From Maribellus sp. YY47 (lineage in GTDB: Bacteria > Bacteroidota > Bacteroidia > Bacteroidales > Prolixibacteraceae): a stretch of 64,000 bases of DNA. Shown here one piece after another: positions 56,743 to 64,000 of this stretch (the first letter of the stretch is position 1; every line of letters begins with the position of its first letter). A program made the translations under genes and the position numbers. The stretch is taken from the NCBI RefSeq assembly GCF_023111095.1, contig NZ_JALGYW010000020.1, positions 1 through 64,000 on the forward strand, written 5' to 3'. The notes below the pieces were generated by a model. That model saw only the letters and a program-made list of their open reading frames with translations, was not told the origin of the DNA and did not search any database.

Positions 56743-57483
56743 GTTATTTAGTTATTAGATTACAGCTATTTGTCATTATTAATAGAATTTCAATCCCAGA
56801 CAGTTTTTACAGAAGATCGTATCGCCCACGTATATTTTTATACATAATACTTCACCTCAACTGAAAAACAAATGCAGCAACTAAGCGCACATCTGGCTAA
56901 TAAAAATAGTGTCGTCTTGTAATTGATAAAATGTCTAAAACTTGCCTTTTATAGAATAAGGCTACATGAGAAAAGAATAACTTAGCAGCATCAACATTGG
57001 AACAATTTTCCCCTCAATCTTTCCGCCAAAAAACGAGGATTGATTCCATAGTCAAAAAATATGGTCGTTAAATAATACCCCGAACATACAATAAAAAAGT
57101 ATTTTATTAAAGAACGATCCGGTTTTTTACTACCAATTTTATCAACTCTTAATATCTGAGATGAAAAGTTCTTCAAATATGAACGAAACGGTGACCCTCA
57201 AAAACACAACTCAAATAACTGCCTGTTATAGAGGCACTAATGAATGCATATTCGAATCTTGCATAACGCTAATTCTATTCAAATTTCATATCTCTGATTC
57301 AGAATATTATTATATTGAAATCAAAGAGAGACTTTATCGAGAAGAAAGATTTTGCCTGTTCTCTGCTCCCGCCAAATAATGCAACAGTATATGTTTCAAC
57401 ATTTAAACCAACTCGATTTGATCATTAAAATCGCACTCACTACGAACTACCATCAAAAATAACAATCATTGAAATTCTGCACA
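56743..57483. other. 741-base AT-rich gap without supported genes
   Basis: Only short open frames occur: a 72-codon one on plus at 57161-57379 and a 61-codon one on minus at 56991-57176. Neither has a recognisable motif, and their codon use looks random. The stretch probably contains the promoter of the GH29-GH97 unit and degenerate sequence left by rearrangement, because it directly follows a GH20 gene remnant. No tRNA, IS end or clear terminator was seen. Confidence 0.5.
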
Positions 57484-57711
57484 TCACTTCACCGGTCCGG
57501 TAATTTCCTTGCTATTCGGAGACGTAAAATCGAAGACTGTAATTTGTTCTTTTTTGTAAAACGCGAGTAGTTTACTAATCCGCTGTTGAAAGTCCTCGTA
57601 ATTTTTTGAATTCTCGCGGGTCCATCCCGACTCTGCAAGGGCAGAGATGCGCGGGAAAGTCATAAATTCCAGTCTTTCACTGTCGTCAATCGCCCAGGCC
57701 CACAGGTTGGC
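57484..57711 (-). pseudogene. C-terminal remnant of a GH20 beta-N-acetylhexosaminidase
   Basis: The minus strand encodes 75 residues ending in TGA: ANLWAWAIDDSERLEF, MTFPRISALAESGWT, NYEDFQQRISKLLAFY, ITVFDFTSP. This is the end of a GH20 barrel and aligns with NVWTEMIQEERQVEYMTWPRAMALSEVFWS in the intact GH20 of this window. Directly before the first Ala stands TAG at 57712-57714, where the family usually has Gln (CAG). Only 19 bases separate the remnant from the stop of the beta-propeller/GH29 fusion gene, so the front two thirds of the GH20 gene are missing. It is a decayed gene. Confidence 0.85.
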
Positions 57712-57730
57712 CTATATGTATGAAGTATCC

Positions 57731-60109
57731 TTATTTAACCTGATAAACAGCGAAGTTCTTAATCGAAGGAACATCATCAGCCTGCTCTATAATTAATCGG
57801 ACTTTAGAACATGCAACAGCATCAAATTGCTGAATCCGCTTTTGTCCAATTGATTGGCCTTCGCATAACTTAGTCCATCTGCCATTAACCAAACCCTCTA
57901 CTTTATAACGACGTATCCGTTCTCCCAATGCAATATCCTCCTGAATAATCACATGGTTTATTTGTTGAGCATTGGGCAGTTTCAAAACAAGCTTCTCACC
58001 TTCTCCCATCATTTGATCCACAGGCGTTTCAAAACGACGCTTGATTTCCTCTCCCCATTCTTTCAATCGCTTAACATCCGGTTCGGGTAGCAATCCATCA
58101 GGGTCAGGAGTCAATCCCATAATCAATGTCGAATTCCGACCAACAGATTTATAATACATATTCACCAAGCTCTCCAAAGGGAAAATATGCGCATCATCTC
58201 CGGGTTCCCAAAACCACTCATGCCGTCCGTTATATCCTCTCAAAGGCGCATCAGACATGGCTGGCATCCAATAATCTCCATTCGGATTTCCTTCTTTCAA
58301 TAACTGAAAGTTATTTTTAGCAATCTCCTGATGAGCCGACTCCCCTGCCCCGGTTGAAAAATAGGGAAAAGTGGACCAACAGGGGTATGCAACTGTTCCC
58401 GATTCAGAACCTCCCCAACGCGCCTCGGCCAGCTGCTTATTGTGATAGAACAAACAATTGGGCTGATATTGTTGAACAATAGGCAAAACATCCGGCGAAC
58501 CATTTTCAGGAGAATCGGCACCACCATCGAACCATATCTCGAACAGGTCGCCATAGTTGGTACAAATTTCCTTAACCATACCTTCAACCATCCGGTTGTA
58601 CCATTTCTGCCTATTTTCGCGGAACTCACCTGTTCCGTTTACTTTAAAATCATGCACGCCTAAAAAAGAGTTCCAACGTATTCCCAGGTAAATCCCCGGT
58701 TTGATTCCATACTTACGACATGAATTCACAAAGTCGCGCACCAAATCACCCTTTCCGTCCCGGAATTTCAAAGCTTTCATGCAATAAGGATTTACGTCTG
58801 ACTGATACAGCGCAAAGCCTGTCTCATGTGTGGCTGTCAGAATAGCAAATTTAAAACCGGCGTCCTTGATCGCTTTTATCCACTGATCAGTGTCCAGATT
58901 CTTTGGATTGAAAACCTGATAATCGGCTACCGGATCAATACGGTTATTGCCTTGTCCATATTTCTCACCATCAAACACATGTAAATCGTAATGAAATACG
59001 GCACCTAATTCGGCTTCCTGCCAAGCCTGCTGACGCTTGTTCGGAACCGGCCTTTTTTGTTCTTTTGCCGGAACAAAAACGATGTAAGCCTCATCTCCTT
59101 TTTTTACGGCCAACGAAAGGACTTTAGGTTCATCGTCTTCGAGATAGACAAACGGACGCTCCAAACGATCAGGTTCCAGCATGCTTCCATCATTCAACTC
59201 CAACTTTTTGGGAGTTAAGACATATTCGGTTGCTTTTTTCCAGTTCGTTCCATCAGTAGAGCTGACCATCCCAATGAAAGAATGCGCATGAAATACCCCA
59301 TAAAAGTAATCGCGTTTCGCATCGTACCACAGCGACATATCTTCTGTATCGAGGTAGTCTATGACAGGCTTTTCCTGAATTACAAACGGGCCAACAGGTG
59401 AATCTGAAACGGCCATTGCCTGGTTTCGGATAAAGCGCGTTTCATTGGGCTTATCACCTTTTACAATCAAATAATATTTGCCGTCTTTCCCCTGTGCTAT
59501 CGCCGGATTCACGGTCAAAGTGGTAATCGGTCCTGAAGGCTCAATCAAGGGGTGTTCCATTCGTTCCAAGGGGCCATTTATTGAGTTGGCAACAGCAACT
59601 CCAGTACGTTGATTTGGTCGCAGGTATGTTTTCCAGTTGGGGTGATTATAACCAACGCGTGCAGTTTCAATTAATTCCTCTTCGGTGTAATCTTTGTCTC
59701 CCATGTTAGTCGCAACATAGTAGAGATAATATTTCCCATTAAATTTTTTGATTTTTGGATTGTGAACCGTAATAGCGTCCCAGTGTCCTTTTCCGCGACT
59801 CTGCAGTACGGTTTCTTTATATTTCCAAGGTCCCGAGGGAGAATCTGCAACAGCATGTGCCACTTCCGAATGAGTCAGCCAGCTCAAAAAAGTATATTTT
59901 TTGGGCCAACGCGAATAAAACAGATGGTACTTACCATCCTCGCCCTTTATAATCGAGGAACACCAGTTATAATAATCATCTGTTTTAAAAATATTTTCAT
60001 TGGAAAGTGCTTGCAGGCGGTCTTTAAAAAAGAGCGCATCGGGATGGTTTTGAGCAAATCCCCGCGAAGAAATTACGAGAAATAAAAATATTAAAGCTAT
60101 TAATTTCAT
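57731..60109 (-). CDS. GH43/GH117-like beta-propeller fused to GH29 fucosidase and discoidin-like tail
   Basis: A 792-residue secreted protein (SSRGFAQ) with three parts. Residues about 22-350 look like a five-bladed propeller of the GH43/GH117 style (NWCSSIIKGEDGKYHLFYSRW, HWDAITVHNPKIKKFNGKYYLYY, LTVNPAIAQGKDGKYYLI). Residues about 355-700 form a GH29-like barrel (ELGAVFHYDLHVFDGE, ILTATHETGFALYQSD) with nucleophile D528 in LFEIWFDGGADSP. The usual HHDG pair reads THETG here. Residues about 705-792 resemble a discoidin domain. Two glycosidase folds in one chain suggest sequential removal of linked sugars; propeller activity is unproven. Confidence 0.82.
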   Translation of the reverse strand: MKLIALIFLFLVISSRGFAQNHPDALFFKDRLQALSNENIFKTDDYYNWCSSIIKGEDGKYHLFYSRWPKKYTFLSWLTHSEVAHAVADSPSGPWKYKETVLQSRGKGHWDAITVHNPKIKKFNGKYYLYYVATNMGDKDYTEEELIETARVGYNHPNWKTYLRPNQRTGVAVANSINGPLERMEHPLIEPSGPITTLTVNPAIAQGKDGKYYLIVKGDKPNETRFIRNQAMAVSDSPVGPFVIQEKPVIDYLDTEDMSLWYDAKRDYFYGVFHAHSFIGMVSSTDGTNWKKATEYVLTPKKLELNDGSMLEPDRLERPFVYLEDDEPKVLSLAVKKGDEAYIVFVPAKEQKRPVPNKRQQAWQEAELGAVFHYDLHVFDGEKYGQGNNRIDPVADYQVFNPKNLDTDQWIKAIKDAGFKFAILTATHETGFALYQSDVNPYCMKALKFRDGKGDLVRDFVNSCRKYGIKPGIYLGIRWNSFLGVHDFKVNGTGEFRENRQKWYNRMVEGMVKEICTNYGDLFEIWFDGGADSPENGSPDVLPIVQQYQPNCLFYHNKQLAEARWGGSESGTVAYPCWSTFPYFSTGAGESAHQEIAKNNFQLLKEGNPNGDYWMPAMSDAPLRGYNGRHEWFWEPGDDAHIFPLESLVNMYYKSVGRNSTLIMGLTPDPDGLLPEPDVKRLKEWGEEIKRRFETPVDQMMGEGEKLVLKLPNAQQINHVIIQEDIALGERIRRYKVEGLVNGRWTKLCEGQSIGQKRIQQFDAVACSKVRLIIEQADDVPSIKNFAVYQVK

Positions 60110-60201
60110 AGTCCGTTAATTATATAATAATCACCAAGTTAGAAATCCTAAATATTTTTTGTCATCGAATACAACAAGTGCTTCATTCATAAAGATCAGC
60201 C

Positions 60202-61596
60202 TTAATTAAACAACCTCAACACCGCTCCAAGTGCATCTAATCCAACAGATTGACAAACACCATATTTGTTTTGTTCCTTCATTTTATGCAAATCCCAGGT
60301 CAAAACATCATCCGCGATTCCCCATAAATTTCTGAATTGTTGAATATAGTTCCGGTCATTTTCAACTTCCGAAAACTCAGGTTGAAACTGGTTGTTCTCC
60401 TTGTCTCTTGTTATCCAAATTGCTTTTGCCGTAGCTATAAAATTGTCGCTTAAGTCAATGTCCAATAAGGGAGCAACTTCCTTCGCACCAAGATAACGCA
60501 TCATTATGCCACGTCCTGCCAGGTAGTCGTTCCCATGTGCCGGACCAAAGCTTGACAAGCAAGGTGCTTCACGGATTATATCATCGGAATTACCAACCAA
60601 GGCCATTTTTATTCCATTGCCAATAACTTTTATGAGCGATCGGACCTTTACATCAAAGTTATCCGGATCAAAACCGGGATCAATGTTATGAGTTGAAATC
60701 CAATCAGACAGTTCATTTTTTACAGCCAGCATGTCAACCAAAGCAGCCACCAGCATTCCCTGATCTCCGGTCCATACCCATCCTTTAGCCCATGGCGGAT
60801 GGATTTTTTCCTGATAATCCGAACCTTCAAAAAAGGCCATCGGGCGTTCTTGCACTAAGGCTGCCGATTCAGACATCTTTTTCAGGTATTCGTATTCATT
60901 CAGTTGAAACCAATTGTCGAACCACTGCCATTGCAGGTAAGCCATTTCAAGGTATTTTTCTCGATCAGCAATGGATTCACGAAGTGATAACCGGTAAATT
61001 TTCGAAGAAAGCAAGAACAACAAAACATTGGTAACTGTATTTTTTACGCCTTTGCTGTCTCCGTTTGCATCTCCGTTTCTGCATCCGTGTGGCACTGGTT
61101 GTGCCGTGTCGGTCTGATCGTAGGCATTTTTCTTTTTATACTCCCAACATAATTCGGTAGATATCTTCAGGTATTCATCCGCCAATGCATTCTCACCAAC
61201 TCTAAGCAAGTGTTTACGGGCATTAAGTGCCATCAATCCCCACCAGCCAAAATCGTCAGCCCAAAGAGATCCGGGATCAAAGCGCTTAAAAAAGGCCAGG
61301 TTATCTTTTAGTATTCCTGTAACTGAGACTTGCATTTCTTTTACAAATGGTTCATCCGGCCAACGTTGATGTAAAGCATCCATGAAAACAAGGCAGGCAT
61401 CACAGGTATTTCCACGCTTCCAAAAATCATTAAAATCCCAAACTTCCGTGAAACGCTTGAATGCCGAGTTGGCCCATGTTTTTAACTCATCTTCAGAGAT
61501 CTCATACACTTGTCCATCACAAGAAAGAAAAAGTGAGCCACCTGACAAAAGCAGAGTCGATGTCCCAACAGTCTTTATAAATTTTCGCCTTTTCAT
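60202..61596 (-). CDS. GH76-like (alpha/alpha)6 protein with Tat-type lipoprotein signal
   Basis: A 464-residue protein starting [20 protein letters not shown], a twin-arginine-like signal with lipobox-like LFLSC. The body is helical. A tandem Asp pair D114-D115 lies in [18 protein letters not shown], the position and style of the catalytic Asp pair of GH76 alpha-1,6-mannanases. [19 protein letters not shown] and [18 protein letters not shown] are further toroid helices. It lies between two GH29-containing genes, with gaps of 92 and 117 bases. Mannan activity is not assured; it could act on another glycan. Confidence 0.68.
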   Translation of the reverse strand: MKRRKFIKTVGTSTLLLSGGSLFLSCDGQVYEISEDELKTWANSAFKRFTEVWDFNDFWKRGNTCDACLVFMDALHQRWPDEPFVKEMQVSVTGILKDNLAFFKRFDPGSLWADDFGWWGLMALNARKHLLRVGENALADEYLKISTELCWEYKKKNAYDQTDTAQPVPHGCRNGDANGDSKGVKNTVTNVLLFLLSSKIYRLSLRESIADREKYLEMAYLQWQWFDNWFQLNEYEYLKKMSESAALVQERPMAFFEGSDYQEKIHPPWAKGWVWTGDQGMLVAALVDMLAVKNELSDWISTHNIDPGFDPDNFDVKVRSLIKVIGNGIKMALVGNSDDIIREAPCLSSFGPAHGNDYLAGRGIMMRYLGAKEVAPLLDIDLSDNFIATAKAIWITRDKENNQFQPEFSEVENDRNYIQQFRNLWGIADDVLTWDLHKMKEQNKYGVCQSVGLDALGAVLRLFN

Positions 61597-61713
61597 AGTT
61601 GTTTTTCAGGTTGATTATGTATTGAAACGTCTTTGTTTAAGCTTCATCCGGGATGTTATCCGGTTTTAAAAATTTTTCGCCCCGAACGCTCTGAATCAAA
61701 TAGGTAATTTTAT

Positions 61714-63945
61714 TTATTCTGCCTTTATAAAATCGAGTTCAGCAATTGCTGCTGAAGAAGCCCCTCCCGCTATTATTTTTGAATCTATCCTAACATAACG
61801 TGCAGATACGGGCGTATTAAAATAATGAGTCCGGGGAGTCGGGTCATTAATCAAATTACCAAACTTAAATGCTTCAAGCGCATCCCAGCTTTTACCATCT
61901 GCACTTGTTTTGATCAGGCCCTCTTCAATCATGCCATCAGCATTGGCGGTTTGAGGCGTATAAATAAAGCCTGACAGCCTAAATTCTTGTCCTAAATCAA
62001 CAGCCAAATAGTGAGGACCTTTTCGAGTTGAAGACCAATAGGATTGACTATTTTCATCAAAAGCCATTGCTCCGGCATGTCCTTCAGCTTCCTGATCGGC
62101 TCCAAATAGTTTCCAGCCTTTTTTGATAATTCCAAAGGTCTTTTCGGCAATACTGCCCGATTGATCCTTTGTAAAGGATCGGGCTTTTACCTGACCCGAC
62201 TCATGCAAGAATGGCCCTTCATATAAAATAGAGCTTTTGGTTGGTTCACTTCCATCCACCGTGTAACGAATTTCCAGGTCACTATTGATATTTCGGGCAA
62301 TGTCTTCTCCATGAGGCTTCCATCCAAAATCATGTTTCTTAGGCTCGATCGTCAACAAACCATCTATACTACGCGAGAAAGCAAGTTGCGGCGGACGGTT
62401 TTCATAATAATGGGCCGAAACCTTTGCAATAGCAGGAACCATAAGCGATTCCAAAATCCGCAGCCGCCATTTTGAAGTAGTTACTGTAGGGAAACGTAAA
62501 ATCCTTTTATACCCCACGTTAGTTGCCGACGCAACTTCTTGCCACTGGTTATCGATCCAGGCATCCAAAGCGTGCTTCTCAATGCGCTCGCTGTGACTTG
62601 CAATCGCTTCCTGAATGACAAAGCGATTGGCTTCCACTTCCGAATCCATGGTAATTTCAATTGTCTGCTCATCACCTGTAAGCAATTCGAAAGAGTTTGG
62701 ATCACCGTCCAACACTTCAGCAGGACCTTTGGCACCTTTAAGCAGATCGCCACCATAAGTTTGCTCAATGCGTTTTCCTACTTCTTCCAAAACCAGAACA
62801 TCTTCGTCTGAAAAACAACCTTGCCGATTGGGAGGAATATTGAGTAAAAAAATGGAGTTTCCGCCCACTGAACGTTCGTACATGTCAAACACATCATCAG
62901 CACTCCGAACTTTTTGTTTGGTATCGTTACGATAAAACCAGCCCTCGCGAATAGAAGTATTGGTTTCTGCTGGCTGATAATGCAAAAATTTTCCTTTAAG
63001 CAAATCATCACCGCTTCCCAATGACTTCGCTGTAAGATCTCCAAAACGACTCATAGTGTTTGGATCTTCGTCATAAGGGATCACGTTCCATTCTGTATCA
63101 CGGGTTTTACCCGCTTCGTTCCCACACCAACGGATGTCTTCACGTCCGAAGATTACCGCTTTAGGAGCCAGGGTACGAATTAACTCTTTCCAGGCCATGT
63201 AATCGTATGTTTGACCTCCTTTTCGTTTTGGATGGGCTCCGTCGAACCAAACTTCGTAAATGGGGCCATATTCAGTAAGCAACTCAAACAACTGGTTCAG
63301 GAAATATTCGTTGTAATCGTCCACCGTGAATTTAAAGGTGGTTTTATTGTCAAACGGACGTCCTTCAACCTGGCGAGGGATAACCCGTTCAGTCTTTTCG
63401 CTCAGGTTACCATACAATCCTTCCGGGTTTTCAATCTGAAATAAATCGGCCGGAGAAAGGTAAACTCCGAGTTTCAGATCATATTTTCGGCACGACTCAG
63501 CCAATTCTTTTAATACATCGCCTTTGCCATCTTTAAATGGAGAAGACATAATCCCGTGCTTTGTATAGCGACTTTGCCATAAACAAAATCCATCGTGGTG
63601 TTTCGCTGTAAAGATGACCTTTTTCATTCCGGCAGCTTTCATTGCCTTGCACCACTGGTCGGTATCCAGTTCCCGAAGGTCAAAGATCTTAGGATCTTCC
63701 ATGCCTGTTCCCCACTCCATCCGGGTAAAAGTATTTGGACCAAAATGAATAAAGGCAATAAACTCATCGTTTAAAGCTGCATATTGGTTGGGAGTTGGTA
63801 TCACATGGGAGGCTTTAATGACGATGGAATCCTTTGTATCATTCTGATCGACAGGAATCGTATTCGAGGTTTTCATCAGTTGTCCCGACGGTTTTGAACA
63901 ACTTAAAATTGTTACAAAAAACAGAAATGGCAGGATATTCTTCAT
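61714..63945 (-). CDS. GH29 alpha-L-fucosidase with chitobiase-C-like and F5/8 type C domains
   Basis: A 743-residue lipoprotein (VTILSC). The GH29 barrel spans about 50-400 with FIAFIHFGPNTFTRMEWG, VIFTAKHHDGFCLWQSRY and nucleophile D235 in IYEVWFDGAHPK. A discoidin-like segment (about 410-510) is followed by a chitobiase C-terminal/Fn3-like domain (about 515-605, LEIRYTVDGSEPTKSSILYEGPF) and a final F5/8 type C domain (MAFDENSQSYWSSTRKGPHY, ARYVRIDSKIIAGG). This multi-domain form is the GH29-B-like type with affinity for branched glycans. It is the first gene of the visible leftward array; its promoter would be at or beyond the right edge. Confidence 0.93.
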   Translation of the reverse strand: MKNILPFLFFVTILSCSKPSGQLMKTSNTIPVDQNDTKDSIVIKASHVIPTPNQYAALNDEFIAFIHFGPNTFTRMEWGTGMEDPKIFDLRELDTDQWCKAMKAAGMKKVIFTAKHHDGFCLWQSRYTKHGIMSSPFKDGKGDVLKELAESCRKYDLKLGVYLSPADLFQIENPEGLYGNLSEKTERVIPRQVEGRPFDNKTTFKFTVDDYNEYFLNQLFELLTEYGPIYEVWFDGAHPKRKGGQTYDYMAWKELIRTLAPKAVIFGREDIRWCGNEAGKTRDTEWNVIPYDEDPNTMSRFGDLTAKSLGSGDDLLKGKFLHYQPAETNTSIREGWFYRNDTKQKVRSADDVFDMYERSVGGNSIFLLNIPPNRQGCFSDEDVLVLEEVGKRIEQTYGGDLLKGAKGPAEVLDGDPNSFELLTGDEQTIEITMDSEVEANRFVIQEAIASHSERIEKHALDAWIDNQWQEVASATNVGYKRILRFPTVTTSKWRLRILESLMVPAIAKVSAHYYENRPPQLAFSRSIDGLLTIEPKKHDFGWKPHGEDIARNINSDLEIRYTVDGSEPTKSSILYEGPFLHESGQVKARSFTKDQSGSIAEKTFGIIKKGWKLFGADQEAEGHAGAMAFDENSQSYWSSTRKGPHYLAVDLGQEFRLSGFIYTPQTANADGMIEEGLIKTSADGKSWDALEAFKFGNLINDPTPRTHYFNTPVSARYVRIDSKIIAGGASSAAIAELDFIKAE

Positions 63946-64000
63946 GTGTCAAATCTTTTAGTTCAGCCTTTTTTCGTGTGAGATATTTTACAGTGCGGTT

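Noticed and set aside
56991-57176. 61-codon minus-strand open frame resembling a protein end (FFDYGINPRFLAERLRG)
   Set aside because: It looked at first like a transposase or enzyme fragment, but I could not match it to any family in any of the three minus frames.
57161-57379. 72-codon plus-strand open frame in the 741-base gap
   Set aside because: No motif, no ribosome-binding site, odd composition and wrong strand for the locus; not enough to call a gene.
1-64000. CRISPR arrays, tRNA/rRNA genes, insertion sequences, integrases
   Set aside because: I saw no regularly spaced repeats, tRNA-like cloverleaf sequence, transposase motif or terminal inverted repeats beyond the hairpins listed.
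1-64000. Sulfatases and polysaccharide lyases expected for algal fucans
   Set aside because: No C/S-x-P-x-R sulfatase motif protein and no recognisable lyase among the 38 genes, so I do not propose a sulfated fucan target.

Overview
The window looks like one continuous stretch of a Bacteroidota chromosome. It carries a SusC/SusD pair with an STN-type TonB receptor, an ECF sigma factor with a FecR anti-sigma factor, many lipoprotein signals, and a protein with a type IX secretion C-terminal domain. A free-living or marine member of the Marinilabiliales/Prolixibacteraceae is my best guess, but that placement is inference. All 38 intact genes and the one gene remnant that I accept lie on the minus strand, so transcription runs from high to low coordinates. 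I see no tRNA, rRNA, insertion sequence, integrase or CRISPR array.

The layout, in the direction of transcription from the right edge, is as follows. (1) 63945-53430: a fucose/galactose-oriented block with a GH29 fucosidase carrying accessory domains, a GH76-like protein, a beta-propeller/GH29 fusion, a truncated GH20 remnant, a second GH29 and a GH97. (2) 53161-46749: an AraC regulator, then an SSS symporter, aldose mutarotase, SDR dehydrogenase, enolase-superfamily dehydratase and HpaI-type aldolase. Together these resemble a non-phosphorylative L-fucose/L-rhamnose-type catabolic route. (3) 46596-36519: ECF sigma factor, FecR, SusC, SusD and two surface lipoproteins with discoidin-like ends. 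(4) 36430-24316: GH110-like beta-helix, a 1137-residue protein of unknown family, an atypical GH32, sugar porter, PfkB kinase, GH20 and GH27. (5) 24018-16491: a DUF1735/discoidin lipoprotein followed by an unusual run of non-glycosidase hydrolases (endonuclease/exonuclease/phosphatase fold, SGNH plus alpha/beta-hydrolase fusion, metallo-beta-lactamase fold, two tandem PKD-GDPD phosphodiesterases). (6) 16407-208: two GH71/99-like proteins, GH106 and GH78 rhamnosidases flanking a tiny PLDc_N membrane protein, an unassigned six-hairpin protein, a DUF6528 lipoprotein and a GH95 fucosidase. A perfect 36-bp palindrome lies beyond the last gene.

Taken together this reads as a very large polysaccharide utilisation locus, or several merged ones. 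It would act on a complex glycan with terminal L-fucose, L-rhamnose, alpha-galactose and N-acetylhexosamine. Released deoxysugars would be imported by the SSS symporter and oxidised to pyruvate plus lactaldehyde; a fructose-type hexose would be handled by the MFS/PfkB pair. No sulfatase or polysaccharide lyase is visible, so a sulfated or uronate-rich algal polymer is less likely. The feature most worth following is the phosphodiesterase/esterase group embedded in the locus. It suggests a substrate decorated with phosphodiester-linked (for example glycerophosphoryl) and acyl substituents, a substrate class not commonly described for such loci. This is a hypothesis from gene context only.
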